Shown here piece by piece: positions 50,435 to 58,806 of a stretch of DNA of 64,000 nt. The notes beneath the pieces were generated by a model, which made no database searches, was not told the DNA's origin, and saw only the letters and a list, made by a program, of their open reading frames with translations. The translations under genes were made by a program, and so were the position numbers. Positions within the stretch are counted from its first letter, which is position 1, and the number at the start of each line of letters is the position of its first letter. This DNA comes from Streptococcus australis ATCC 700641 (GTDB taxonomy: Bacteria > Bacillota > Bacilli > Lactobacillales > Streptococcaceae), in NCBI RefSeq assembly GCF_000186465.1, contig NZ_GL636091.1:489020-553019 (forward strand), given 5' to 3'.

Positions 50435-52864
50435 ATGAACTATTCAAAAGCCCTATTAGAAACGATTGAAGCCGCTCAAATCTTGGCGGGTCATTTTGAT
50501 TCCCAAACACTAGATACCTGGCATATCCTAGTGGCCCTAGCAAATAACCCCTATAGTGTAGCTGGTTCCGTCTTAAGTGACTATCCCATGCAGATTGATG
50601 ATTTTCAAGATGCAGCAGAGCACATTACGGGTCAAGTCTACCAACGGGATGGCCGCTATGAGGTATTTCCTTTTTCTTTCCGTGTAGAAGAAATCATGAA
50701 CCGTTCCCAAGAGATTGCCCAAGCAGTCCATGCCAAAAGTCTGGGAACAGAGCATGTCCTCTTGGCGCTCCTACTAGAGCGGGGAACCCTAGCTTCGCAA
50801 GTATTGGAGTATGTCGGCTTCCGCTATGATGATCAGGAAGATGGCATAAAAATCGTCGAACTTCGTAAGAGTTTGGAACAGCGAGCAGGTTGGGACAAGG
50901 AGGCTGTCAAGGCTATCCGTTCTCTCTATCGGGCCCAGCAACCAAATCGTCAAACCATGGGAAATATGATGGGCATGCCGGCCTCTACTAGCGGTGGTTT
51001 GGAAGACTACACCCGAGATCTGACAGAAATGGCTCGCAATGGCAGTTTGGAACCGGTGATTGGCCGGGGGCAAGAAATCTCGCGGATGATTCAGATTTTG
51101 AGCCGCAAAACAAAAAACAATCCGGTCCTCGTTGGAGATGCGGGTGTCGGAAAGACTGCTCTGGCTTTGGGCTTGGCCCAACGGATTGCCAGCGGCGATG
51201 TTCCAACGGAGCTTGCTAAGATGCGTGTCTTAGAGTTGGACTTGATGAATGTTGTCGCAGGAACGCGGTTCCGTGGTGATTTTGAAGAGCGGATGAACAA
51301 CATCATCAATGACATTGAAGAAGATGGCCATGTCATCCTCTTCATTGATGAGCTCCATACCATTATGGGCTCTGGTTCTGGGATTGACTCCACCTTGGAT
51401 GCGGCCAATATCTTGAAGCCTGCCTTGGCTCGTGGAACACTACGGACCGTAGGGGCTACTACGCAAGAAGAATACCAGAAACACATTGAAAAAGATGCCG
51501 CTTTGTCACGCCGCTTTGCTAAGGTCTTGATTGAGCAACCCTCTGTTGCAGATAGCATCGCGATTTTACAAGGGCTCAAGAGCAACTATGAACGTCACCA
51601 CCGCGTCCATATTACGGATGCAGCCATTGAGACAGCTGTTGTCTATGCTAATCGGTATTTGACCAGTCGCCTCTTGCCAGACTCAGCCATTGATCTTTTG
51701 GATGAGGCGGCAGCGACCGTGCAAAACAAGGGACCTCAAGCGGGTCTTCAGTCTGATTTGACACCTGCCGACCAGGCCTTGCTCAAGGGACAGTGGAAAA
51801 AAGTTGCTCAGTTACTAAAAGAAGACGCCAGTCCAAAAGGCTACCAGCTAGAAGTCAAGGAAGAGGATATCCTGAAGACGCTCAGTCAGCTTTCTGGCAT
51901 TCCTGTGGAGAAACTAACGCAAACAGCGGCTAAGAAATACCTGGAATTAGAAGCGGAACTTCATAAGCGCGTGATCGGTCAGGATCAGGCCGTCTCAAGC
52001 ATCAGCCGAGCAATACGCCGCAATCAGTCTGGAATCCGGTCCCACAAGCGACCAATCGGTTCCTTCCTCTTCCTCGGTCCTACAGGAGTCGGGAAAACCG
52101 AGCTAGCCAAGGCCCTTGCAGAAGTTCTCTTTGATGACGAGTCAGCCTTGATCCGTTTTGACATGAGTGAGTACATGGAAAAATTCGCGGCCAGTCGTCT
52201 CAACGGAGCTCCTCCAGGCTATGTGGGCTACGAAGAAGGGGGCGAGTTGACGGAAAAAGTTCGCAACAAACCTTATTCTGTCCTCTTGTTTGATGAGGTA
52301 GAAAAAGCTCATCCGGATATCTTTAACGTTCTTTTGCAAGTTCTGGATGACGGGGTCTTAACTGATAGCAAGGGACGCAAGGTAGATTTCTCCAATACGA
52401 TTATTATCATGACGTCAAACTTGGGAGCTACCGCTTTACGAGATGATAAGACAGTTGGTTTTGGAGCCAAGGATATTCGCTTTGACCAAGCCAATATGGA
52501 AAAACGCATCTTCGAAGAGTTGAAGAAGACCTATCGCCCAGAGTTTATCAACCGGATTGATGAAAAGGTTGTCTTCCATAGCTTAACCAGTGACCAAATG
52601 CACGAGATTGTCAAGATTATGGTGAAACCCTTGGTTCAATCTCTAGCAGAGAAGGGCATTACTCTGAAATTCCAAGCATCTGCCCTTAAATGGCTGGCAA
52701 CTCATGGATATGATCCAGAGATGGGAGCGCGTCCTTTGCGTCGGACCATTCAGACCCAAGTGGAAGACTACTTGGCAGAGATCCTCTTGAGAGGAGAAGT
52801 GGCTGAAGGGCAAACTCTCAAGGTAGGTGTCAAGTCTGCTCAGCTTAACTTCACGATTGACTAG
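50435..52864 (+). CDS. clpC: ATP-dependent Clp protease ATP-binding subunit ClpC
   Basis: An 809-residue HSP100 AAA+ unfoldase. Clp-N repeats lie in the first about 150 residues. D1 Walker A is GDAGVGKTA and Walker B VILFIDELH. A short middle region is followed by D2 Walker A GPTGVGKTE and Walker B VLLFDEVEKAH, with sensor and C-terminal blocks (YRPEFINRID, GARPLRRTIQ). It delivers substrates to ClpP. MNYSKALLETIE matches the streptococcal ClpC start. No strong ribosome site precedes 50435, so coupling to ctsR (7-base gap) is likely. Earlier in-frame Met codons lie inside ctsR. Confidence 0.94.
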   Translation: MNYSKALLETIEAAQILAGHFDSQTLDTWHILVALANNPYSVAGSVLSDYPMQIDDFQDAAEHITGQVYQRDGRYEVFPFSFRVEEIMNRSQEIAQAVHAKSLGTEHVLLALLLERGTLASQVLEYVGFRYDDQEDGIKIVELRKSLEQRAGWDKEAVKAIRSLYRAQQPNRQTMGNMMGMPASTSGGLEDYTRDLTEMARNGSLEPVIGRGQEISRMIQILSRKTKNNPVLVGDAGVGKTALALGLAQRIASGDVPTELAKMRVLELDLMNVVAGTRFRGDFEERMNNIINDIEEDGHVILFIDELHTIMGSGSGIDSTLDAANILKPALARGTLRTVGATTQEEYQKHIEKDAALSRRFAKVLIEQPSVADSIAILQGLKSNYERHHRVHITDAAIETAVVYANRYLTSRLLPDSAIDLLDEAAATVQNKGPQAGLQSDLTPADQALLKGQWKKVAQLLKEDASPKGYQLEVKEEDILKTLSQLSGIPVEKLTQTAAKKYLELEAELHKRVIGQDQAVSSISRAIRRNQSGIRSHKRPIGSFLFLGPTGVGKTELAKALAEVLFDDESALIRFDMSEYMEKFAASRLNGAPPGYVGYEEGGELTEKVRNKPYSVLLFDEVEKAHPDIFNVLLQVLDDGVLTDSKGRKVDFSNTIIIMTSNLGATALRDDKTVGFGAKDIRFDQANMEKRIFEELKKTYRPEFINRIDEKVVFHSLTSDQMHEIVKIMVKPLVQSLAEKGITLKFQASALKWLATHGYDPEMGARPLRRTIQTQVEDYLAEILLRGEVAEGQTLKVGVKSAQLNFTID

Positions 52865-52875
52865 GAGGATATGCA

Positions 52876-53364
52876 GTGCCTCTCAAACGCTTGACCCGAA
52901 TCACCCTCTTAGCAGCCCTCTGTGTGGTGCTGAGACAAGCCTTTGCCTTCTTGCCCAATGTCCAACCCATTAGTGCCATTTTCTTTTTACTGGTGCTATT
53001 TGAAGACTGGCAATTTGCCTGTTTGGTGATGGCGGTCACCATGTTTACCTCGGCTTTTCTCTTGGGGATGAGCCCAGTGGTGCTCGCTCAGATACTGGCC
53101 TTTGGTCTCCTCTTGACTCTCTGGCGGGGGCTTTACCGCCACTTGTCTTTGGAAGTCCAAATCCTAGTGGTCGGTATCTTATCCTTTCTCTACGGGGTGC
53201 TGATTGACAGTCTTTATGCTGTCCTCTATCACATGCCCTGGTGGACCTATGCCCTGGTGAATGGCTTTAGCTTTAACCTGGCCCACGCCTTTTCCACCGT
53301 CTGTTTTTACCCTCTACTTTATACAATATTTAGGAGATTCTATCATGAAAAAAACACTTTATAG
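52876..53364 (+). CDS. ECF transporter S component (putative)
   Basis: A 162-residue membrane protein with about five or six helices and a short basic N-terminus (PLKRLTRITLLAALCVVLRQ). This is the pattern of substrate-binding S components of group II ECF vitamin transporters, which borrow a shared EcfAA'T module encoded elsewhere. AGGAGG (52863-52868) lies 7 bases before the GTG start at 52876. It overlaps the DUF4430 lipoprotein gene by 20 bases, so the two act together. Pairing with DUF4430 (transcobalamin-like) hints at a corrinoid or other vitamin, but the substrate is not shown. Confidence 0.8.
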   Translation: MPLKRLTRITLLAALCVVLRQAFAFLPNVQPISAIFFLLVLFEDWQFACLVMAVTMFTSAFLLGMSPVVLAQILAFGLLLTLWRGLYRHLSLEVQILVVGILSFLYGVLIDSLYAVLYHMPWWTYALVNGFSFNLAHAFSTVCFYPLLYTIFRRFYHEKNTL

Positions 53365-53749
53365 CTTCTTTGCTGTCCTAGCGGCTCTTGTCTTGGTCAG
53401 CTGTGGACAAAGCACACCATCGACCACGAAAAACTCAGCTTCTAGCTCACAAGTAGCTAAAGAAAAACAAATTACCATTACGGTCAGTATCGCCCCTGAA
53501 GGGCAAGAAGCTCAAAGCAAGACCTTGAAGGTTGCTGAAAAAGCCAACCTGATGGAAGTCCTGAAGGCTAACTACAAGATCGAGGAGAAGAGTGGCCTCA
53601 TCACCTCAATTGATGGCGTAGCCCAGGATGAAAGCAAGGGGCTCTATTGGATGTACAAGATCAATGGAGAGATGGCACCAAAAGGGGCAGCAGAAACGAC
53701 TGTCCAAGATGGAGATACCATCGAATTTTATCAAGAAGTTTATCAATAA
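53345..53749 (+). CDS. DUF4430 (transcobalamin-like) lipoprotein
   Basis: A 134-residue lipoprotein with lipobox LVLVSC (Cys at residue 20) and a short Ser/Thr linker. A beta-grasp-like DUF4430 domain follows: TLKVAEKANLMEVLKANY, SIDGVAQDESKGLYWMYKING, and GAAETTVQDGDTIEFYQEVY, the typical end of the family. Such domains bind corrinoids or act as ligand-presenting subunits. AGGAG at 53333-53337 precedes the ATG at 53345. It overlaps the ECF S component gene and is followed by a strong terminator. Confidence 0.88.
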   Translation: MKKTLYSFFAVLAALVLVSCGQSTPSTTKNSASSSQVAKEKQITITVSIAPEGQEAQSKTLKVAEKANLMEVLKANYKIEEKSGLITSIDGVAQDESKGLYWMYKINGEMAPKGAAETTVQDGDTIEFYQEVYQ

Positions 53750-53754
53750 GAAAA

Positions 53755-53799
53755 AGAGTGAATGATTGGAGTAGAGCTCCAATCATTCACTCTTTTTTT
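53755..53799 (+). terminator. strong terminator of the clpC-ECF-DUF4430 stretch
   Basis: AGAGTGAATGATTGGA (53755-53770) pairs with TCCAATCATTCACTCT (53778-53793), a 16-bp perfect stem, followed by a T-run. Confidence 0.93.
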
Positions 53800-53838
53800 G
53801 AAACTAGTTTCTATTTTTTATAAGTATCGTAAATCCTC

Positions 53839-53867
53839 TTGACTTCCCTATAGATAAATGTTACAAT
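53839..53867 (+). promoter_or_regulatory. promoter of the orphan lipoprotein gene
   Basis: TTGACT (53839-53844) and TACAAT (53862-53867) are 17 bp apart. The -10 lies within the palindrome TACAATTGTA (53862-53871). Confidence 0.8.
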
Positions 53868-53895
53868 TGTATTACAAAATGTAACAAATGTTACA
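53862..53895 (+). promoter_or_regulatory. palindromic operator pair over the lipoprotein promoter
   Basis: TACAATTGTA (53862-53871) has the form TACANNTGTA used by CopY/BlaI-type repressors. TGTAACA-AA-TGTTACA (53880-53895) is a perfect 7-bp inverted repeat just downstream, where the transcript would begin. The regulator is not identifiable from this window. Confidence 0.6.
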
Positions 53896-53911
53896 AAGGA
53901 GAGGTATTGCC

Positions 53912-54655
53912 ATGAAAATGAAAGGAACCTTATTTAGTCTGTCAACCCTTGCTTTAACAGCTGCTCTTTTATTAAGCGGCTGTGGATCAGAAAAGAAAAA
54001 GGAAACCAGTCCATCTTCAACTAGTAAAATTGAGCAAGTGAAACAAAGCTCTACAAGTAAAAAAGAAGAGAAAAAGGCTACAGTCAAAACCACACAAAGC
54101 CAACAAAGCGCAGAAGTGGAAAAAACTCCTGCCATCGTTTCGAGTGAAACACAAGCGAGCCAAGAGACTCCGTCAACTCCGGTGACACCAAGAGTTCCAG
54201 AAGTCAGTCAAGGCCTGGCCCCAACTCCTTCCAAAGAAACACATCCAGCAGTGACTCCAGCACCTGAAAAACCAAAACTACCTAGCTTGGAAGAAGGTCG
54301 CACGACTGCAAAAGCGCAAGCCTCTAAGACAGAGAACCCACGCTATAAAGGTGTATTAGCTTATGCCTCAGGGGATTATTCTAGAGCAATAGGTAGTTGG
54401 ACCGACGGTCGCGATACAGCTGTAACGATCGGGCAAGGAGGCCAAGTGACCATACAAACTCCAGGTGGCGATGCAGTGGGCTATACGATTGGAAGCTATG
54501 AATACAACTTGGATCAAGGTCATTATCATGCTGGCTTGATTTCCGCCCAAGATGGATCTGCAACTAGCTTGGATATAGTCGTTGGTCAAGATGGCCAACT
54601 GGCAAGTGTTCAAGTGACAGAAAAAGGCCATACGCATGCCTTGGTTCGGGAATAA
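53912..54655 (+). CDS. lipoprotein of unknown function (possibly DUF6287-like C-terminus)
   Basis: A 247-residue lipoprotein with lipobox LLLSGC (Cys at about residue 22), a long Ser/Thr/Lys then Pro/Thr linker (to about residue 130), and a compact C-terminal domain. That domain contains YASGDYSRAIGSWTDGRDTAVTI and ends in the His-bearing GHTHALVRE. The GDYS...GSW...G pattern resembles small streptococcal DUF6287-type domains, from memory only. An ATG at 53888 is in frame, but AAAGGAGAGG (53896-53905) selects 53912. It is a single gene with its own operator and terminator. Confidence 0.75.
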   Translation: MKMKGTLFSLSTLALTAALLLSGCGSEKKKETSPSSTSKIEQVKQSSTSKKEEKKATVKTTQSQQSAEVEKTPAIVSSETQASQETPSTPVTPRVPEVSQGLAPTPSKETHPAVTPAPEKPKLPSLEEGRTTAKAQASKTENPRYKGVLAYASGDYSRAIGSWTDGRDTAVTIGQGGQVTIQTPGGDAVGYTIGSYEYNLDQGHYHAGLISAQDGSATSLDIVVGQDGQLASVQVTEKGHTHALVRE

Positions 54656-54697
54656 TGGCTCGCCACTGAGAAAATTAAAAAAATGATTGAAATCAGA

Positions 54698-54738
54698 GAT
54701 TCAATTCTGTATAATAACATACAGAATTGAATCTTTTT
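54698..54738 (+). terminator. terminator of the orphan lipoprotein gene
   Basis: GATTCAATTCTGTAT (54698-54712) pairs perfectly with ATACAGAATTGAATC (54719-54733), followed by a T-run. Confidence 0.92.
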
Positions 54739-54778
54739 AATTTTGTTTTACAAAATTATATTTTTTTATAAAAAGGTA

Positions 54779-54806
54779 TTGACAGATTGAAATTATAGTT
54801 TATAAT
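54779..54806 (+). promoter_or_regulatory. promoter of nadR-pnuC-nrtR with overlapping palindrome
   Basis: TTGACA (54779-54784) and TATAAT (54801-54806) are 16 bp apart. ATTATA-GTT-TATAAT (54792-54806) is an inverted repeat covering the -10. Since an NrtR-type regulator is encoded in the operon, this is a candidate autoregulatory NrtR operator; AT-rich palindromes at -10 boxes can also arise by chance. Confidence 0.65.
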
Positions 54807-54856
54807 AAAATCATAAGCAAAACATGTTTTGACATTATGATAAAGGAGCCAGTTAG

Positions 54857-55915
54857 ATGAAAGAAAGAGTGGCAGTGGTATTTGGAACGTTTGCCCCCCT
54901 TCATCAAGGGCATATTGATTTAATTCAACGGGCAAAACGCCAATGTGACCGCGTTTGTGTGATTGTCTCTGGTTACAAAGGTGACCGAGGAGAAGAAGTT
55001 GGCCTTCCTTTGCAAAAACGTTTTCGCTATATTCGAGAAGGTTTTTCAAATGATGAACTCACTCAGATTTATAAACTCGATGAGACAGAACTTCCTCGCT
55101 ATCCCTTGGGATGGGAACCTTGGTTGAAAACCGCCTTAGAAACGATTCAATATGATTCTAAGAGAGAAGATTTAGTCTTCTTTGTTGGAGAGAAGACTTA
55201 CCAAGAAGAACTTGAAGCGCGAGGTTTTGAAGCTCGCCTACAGGAACGTCAATTTGGCATTTCAGGGACCCTCATCAGAGAGAACCCGAGCAAGTATTGG
55301 AAATACATTGCCCAACCCTTCCGCCGTCAGTTCACGAAGAAAGTCCTCATTATGGGGAGTGCTAGCAACGGGAAGACAACCTTGGCAAAAGATTTGGCCC
55401 GCTTCTATGATGCACCAGTGAGCTTAGAATATGCTCGCGAGTACCAGATTAGAAACAATGTACGGGATGATGAGCTGACACCAAAAGATTACTATTACCT
55501 CTTGTTGGGGCAATACGATCAGACTTCTAAATTGATTGATAGTAGCGCCAATCGAGGCCTGGTCATTGCGGATACGAATTCTCTGGTGACGAAGGGCTAT
55601 TACGACTACTATATGGAAGTAGAAGGCCCAGAGACCAGTATGACGGATACTTTTGACAACCTCTTCGTCAGTATCCTAGCTAAGGAAAAATGGGATCTAA
55701 TTTTATTTGTTCAACCCATTGGATCCTATGTCAATGATGGCTTCCGTGATATGACCATGGCAGATGATGAAATTCGCAACAGTTTTTCAAATCACCTGGA
55801 TCACCTCCGCAACCAATACCTCTCGGATATCCCTACAGCTTATCTCGGGCAAGATTACTTGGGGAATTATGAAGAAGCGAAGCGTGTCATCGATACGATT
55901 TATCAAGCTGATTAA
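54857..55915 (+). CDS. nadR: bifunctional NMN adenylyltransferase / ribosylnicotinamide kinase NadR
   Basis: A 352-residue NadR without the DNA-binding N-terminal domain of enteric NadR. The adenylyltransferase domain has GTFAPLHQGHIDLI (residues 10-23, with the nucleotide-binding HxGH) and a later FGISGTLIRENP block. The kinase domain has Walker A GSASNGKTTLAKDLA (about residues 166-180), EYAREY and IADTNSL. It phosphorylates nicotinamide riboside to NMN and then adenylates NMN to NAD. AAGGAG lies 8 bases before the ATG. pnuC follows after 12 bases. Confidence 0.95.
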   Translation: MKERVAVVFGTFAPLHQGHIDLIQRAKRQCDRVCVIVSGYKGDRGEEVGLPLQKRFRYIREGFSNDELTQIYKLDETELPRYPLGWEPWLKTALETIQYDSKREDLVFFVGEKTYQEELEARGFEARLQERQFGISGTLIRENPSKYWKYIAQPFRRQFTKKVLIMGSASNGKTTLAKDLARFYDAPVSLEYAREYQIRNNVRDDELTPKDYYYLLLGQYDQTSKLIDSSANRGLVIADTNSLVTKGYYDYYMEVEGPETSMTDTFDNLFVSILAKEKWDLILFVQPIGSYVNDGFRDMTMADDEIRNSFSNHLDHLRNQYLSDIPTAYLGQDYLGNYEEAKRVIDTIYQAD

Positions 55916-55927
55916 AGGAGAAACAGC

Positions 55928-56710
55928 ATGAAACGACTACAAGAAAAAATTCAAACTTTTGGGGAGCATTTAAAAAATGTCCATCGAGAAGCTGGCAAAC
56001 TTGGCTTCGTAGGGATTATGAAACTCCTTTGGAAAGACCTATTCGCTGATCGCACTTTGACACAATGGCTCTATTTGCTTGCTTTATCTAGCGTGCCCTT
56101 TGTCCTAGAGTTTACCAATCAGGAAGCAAGTCACGATTGGTTAGGGCTCTTTGCCTCCTGGACAGGAATCGTTTGTGTTATACTAGTAGCAGAAGGTCGG
56201 GCTAGTAACTATCTCTTTGGAGCAGTAAACTCAGCGATTTACCTCGTCCTAGCCTTGAACAAAAACTTCTATGGAGAAGTTTTGACGACCCTGTACTTCT
56301 TCGTGATGCAACCAATTGGTCTCTATGTTTGGTTGTCGAATCGGATCAATGACCAGGGGGATGCAGAAGAATCTCACTTTGAGGCCAAGAAATTAACGCT
56401 AATGGAATGGATCAAGTATTTGGTTCTAACAGCTCTGATTTGGATCGGGATGGGCTACGCCTATAAAAGCATCCACAGTGCTCGGCCTTTCCGTGATAGT
56501 ATAACAGATGCGACCAATGGTGTCGGACAGCTTCTGATGACTGGTCTCTATCGCGAACAATGGATTTTCTGGATTGCAACCAACCTCTTCAGTATCTACC
56601 TCTGGTGGGGAAAGAGCATCCATATTCAAGGCATGTACTGGGTCTATACCCTTAACAGTCTTGTCGGTTGGTATCAGTGGAGTAAAGCAGTGAAAAAGGA
56701 GGTTGCTTAA
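55928..56710 (+). CDS. pnuC: nicotinamide riboside transporter PnuC
   Basis: A 260-residue membrane protein with about seven helices. Family features are WTGIVCVILVAEGRASNYLFGAVNSAIYLVLA, FFVMQPIGLYVWL and the C-terminal ATNLFSIYLWWGKS with aromatic Trp/Asn residues. It takes up nicotinamide riboside by facilitated diffusion, trapped by NadR's kinase activity. AAAGGAG precedes the start. The stop codon is directly followed by the nrtR ATG at 56711. Confidence 0.94.
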   Translation: MKRLQEKIQTFGEHLKNVHREAGKLGFVGIMKLLWKDLFADRTLTQWLYLLALSSVPFVLEFTNQEASHDWLGLFASWTGIVCVILVAEGRASNYLFGAVNSAIYLVLALNKNFYGEVLTTLYFFVMQPIGLYVWLSNRINDQGDAEESHFEAKKLTLMEWIKYLVLTALIWIGMGYAYKSIHSARPFRDSITDATNGVGQLLMTGLYREQWIFWIATNLFSIYLWWGKSIHIQGMYWVYTLNSLVGWYQWSKAVKKEVA

Positions 56711-57508
56711 ATGACAGCAACAAGCATTCCGGAAGGAATGAACGAAAAGGAATACTACGAAAGGGTCGTCAGTGAGGAAGAATTTCTCCGCTGGTACAAG
56801 GAGCAGGATTACCCTACCTATGAAAATCCAAGTGTGACAGCGGATATGGTGGCCTACTGCTTTGTGGAGGGGCGCTTGAAGCTCTTGGTGATTCGCCGGA
56901 AAACGCATCCTTGTCAGCATCGTGTAGCCTTGGTGGGGGGGTTCTTGCAAAAGCATGAAGACGCTATTCAAGCTTGTATCCGAGAGGTTCAAGAAGAAGT
57001 TGGACTAGAATTAACGTCTCAAAAGGTCGAGCAGTTAATGACAGTTTCTACTCCTGGTCGGGACCCTCGGGGTTGGGTCATTACCATTGCTCACTTGGTT
57101 TATTTGCCAGCTGAAGCGGTAGATATGGTCCGAGCTGGAGATGATGCCAAAGAAGTTCTCTTCCTCGATGTGGACTTCAAACAAGGGGAATGTTCCCTAG
57201 ATGGTCGTGTCTTGGCAGCTGAAGATTTTGCCTTTGACCACTATGAGATTGTGCAAGAATCCATCAAGCGGATCCAAGGGCGCTTGGCCTGGAATCCAAC
57301 CTTCCTCCATCTCCTAGAAGAGCCTTTCACCGTATACGAAGCAACCGAGTTGGTGAATCTTATCCATCCAGATAAAGAAATTTTGACCAATAATTTCCTT
57401 GTGACCTATGGCTCTTACGTTGAAGAAGTGGGGGTTAAGCGGGTACCTAAGAAAAAACCACGCAAGACCTATCGCTGGAAAGAAAGCGAATCTCAAGCGG
57501 ATCAATAA
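56711..57508 (+). CDS. nrtR: Nudix-related transcriptional regulator NrtR
   Basis: A 265-residue protein with a Nudix domain (about residues 40-165) and a C-terminal winged-helix domain. The Nudix box region VGGFLQKHEDAIQACIREVQEEVGLE is degenerate at the start (GGFLQ for GG-x5-E), as expected of NrtR proteins that sense ADP-ribose rather than cleave it. The C-terminus EEPFTVYEATELVNLIHP and KRVPKKKPRKTYRW is basic. It likely represses this NAD salvage operon. An active ADP-ribose pyrophosphatase remains possible. AAAGGAGG overlaps the end of pnuC. Confidence 0.88.
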   Translation: MTATSIPEGMNEKEYYERVVSEEEFLRWYKEQDYPTYENPSVTADMVAYCFVEGRLKLLVIRRKTHPCQHRVALVGGFLQKHEDAIQACIREVQEEVGLELTSQKVEQLMTVSTPGRDPRGWVITIAHLVYLPAEAVDMVRAGDDAKEVLFLDVDFKQGECSLDGRVLAAEDFAFDHYEIVQESIKRIQGRLAWNPTFLHLLEEPFTVYEATELVNLIHPDKEILTNNFLVTYGSYVEEVGVKRVPKKKPRKTYRWKESESQADQ

Positions 57509-57564
57509 GATACAAAAACAGCATCAAAAAGTTGATGCTGTCAAATGAAGATAAGTTCTTCTAA

Positions 57565-57700
57565 AAACTTTCCTTAAGTGAGTACGGACGTCAGCGAACT
57601 TCTTCGAAGTTCCATGACTAATTATTGAGCCTAAGGTCTCAATAATTCCGAGTGCCTGAAACATTTGTGTTTCAGGCGCTTTTCTCACAGCGGAAAGTTT
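57565..57700 (+). repeat. E2 intergenic repeat, copy 3
   Basis: 136 bp from AAACTTTCCTTAAGTGAG to CACAGCGGAAAGTTT, closely matching 37995-38130. The palindromes are conserved in form with compensating changes: GAACTTC-TT-CGAAGTTC, TTATTGAGC...CTCAATAA, and CTGAAACA...TGTTTCAG. It lies between two hairpins that share ACAGCATC/GATGCTGT sequence (57515-57536 and 57792-57815). Confidence 0.88.
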
Positions 57701-57791
57701 TAGATTTACATAACTGACTAAAAAAATATGTCAGTTTTTTTGAAAAACCAGCTAGCTATTTTATGTTAAAAATAGTTAGTACATATTTTAA

Positions 57792-57820
57792 ACAGCATCA
57801 ATATTTCGATGCTGTTTTTT
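57792..57820. terminator. terminator between nrtR and dusB (bidirectional)
   Basis: ACAGCATC (57792-57799) pairs with GATGCTGT (57808-57815), with Ts after it on the plus strand and a shorter T-run on the minus strand. Confidence 0.8.
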
Positions 57821-57825
57821 TGTCA

Positions 57826-58806
57826 TTAAGCTTTTTCTAATTGAAGAAGTTCTTCAATCTCAGCTAGAGTGCTAGCTTGCGAAATGGCTCCGCGGAGTTT
57901 GGCTGCGCCTGAGGTTCCTCGGAGGTAGTGAGGAGCTAAGCCGCGGAATTCGCGAACGGCAATGTGCTCACCCTTGAGATTGATCAAGCGCTTCAAGTGC
58001 TCATAAGCAATCTTCATCTTGTCTTCAAAGGTCAAATCAGGCAGGATTTCTCCTGTTTCAAAGTAGTGATTGATTTGATTGAAGAGGTAAGGATTCCCCA
58101 TAGCAGCACGGCCGATCATGACCGCATCGGCACCGACTTCTTCGATCCGTTGTTTGGCGTCTTGCACCGTCCGGATATCTCCGTTGGCGATAAATGGAAT
58201 CTTGGTCAGTGCTTGTGCAACCTTGTGAAGGGTCTCAAGATCCGCATGACCCGTATACATTTGCTCCCGGGTCCGTCCGTGCATGGCAAGGGCGGAGACA
58301 CCTGCAGCTTCAGCTGCGAGGGCATTCTCAACTGCTAGAGAAGGGTCAGACCAACCTGTCCGCATTTTAACAGTGAGGGGGATATCAAGGACGGATTGAA
58401 CCTTGTTAATGATAGAGTAGATCTTGTCTGGGTCCTTGAGCCACATGGCACCCGCCTCGTTCTTGACGATTTTATTAACTGGGCAGCCCATGTTGATATC
58501 GACGATATCGGTCTTGGTATTTTCTTGGATAAATTCAGCTGCGCGTGCCAGGCTGTCCTCATCGCTACCAAAGAGCTGAATCGATACAGGATTTTCACCT
58601 TCATCAATATGGAGCATATGCAGGGTCTTTTCGTTATTGTATTGGATTCCTTTATCAGAGACCATTTCCATGACTACAAGCCCTGCCCCGAGTTCTTTAG
58701 CAATCGTGCGGAAGGCTGAGTTGGTCACACCGGCCATAGGTGCAAGGACCGTCCGGTTTGGGATCTCGACATTCCCAATCATAAAAGGTGTATTAAGATT
58801 TGTCAC
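57826..58806 (-). CDS. dusB: tRNA-dihydrouridine synthase DusB
   Basis: A 326-residue flavoenzyme that reduces uridine to dihydrouridine in tRNA. The TIM barrel starts with [17 protein letters not shown]. The catalytic Cys is in [17 protein letters not shown], and FMN/RNA-binding blocks are [23 protein letters not shown] and IANGDIRT. I chose the GTG at 58806, preceded by GGAGG on the minus strand, giving [12 protein letters not shown] as the N-terminus. A longer reading to an ATG at 58869 would run deep into hslO. It overlaps the hslO stop by 14 bases, so the two are cotranscribed. Confidence 0.93.
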   Translation of the reverse strand: MTNLNTPFMIGNVEIPNRTVLAPMAGVTNSAFRTIAKELGAGLVVMEMVSDKGIQYNNEKTLHMLHIDEGENPVSIQLFGSDEDSLARAAEFIQENTKTDIVDINMGCPVNKIVKNEAGAMWLKDPDKIYSIINKVQSVLDIPLTVKMRTGWSDPSLAVENALAAEAAGVSALAMHGRTREQMYTGHADLETLHKVAQALTKIPFIANGDIRTVQDAKQRIEEVGADAVMIGRAAMGNPYLFNQINHYFETGEILPDLTFEDKMKIAYEHLKRLINLKGEHIAVREFRGLAPHYLRGTSGAAKLRGAISQASTLAEIEELLQLEKA

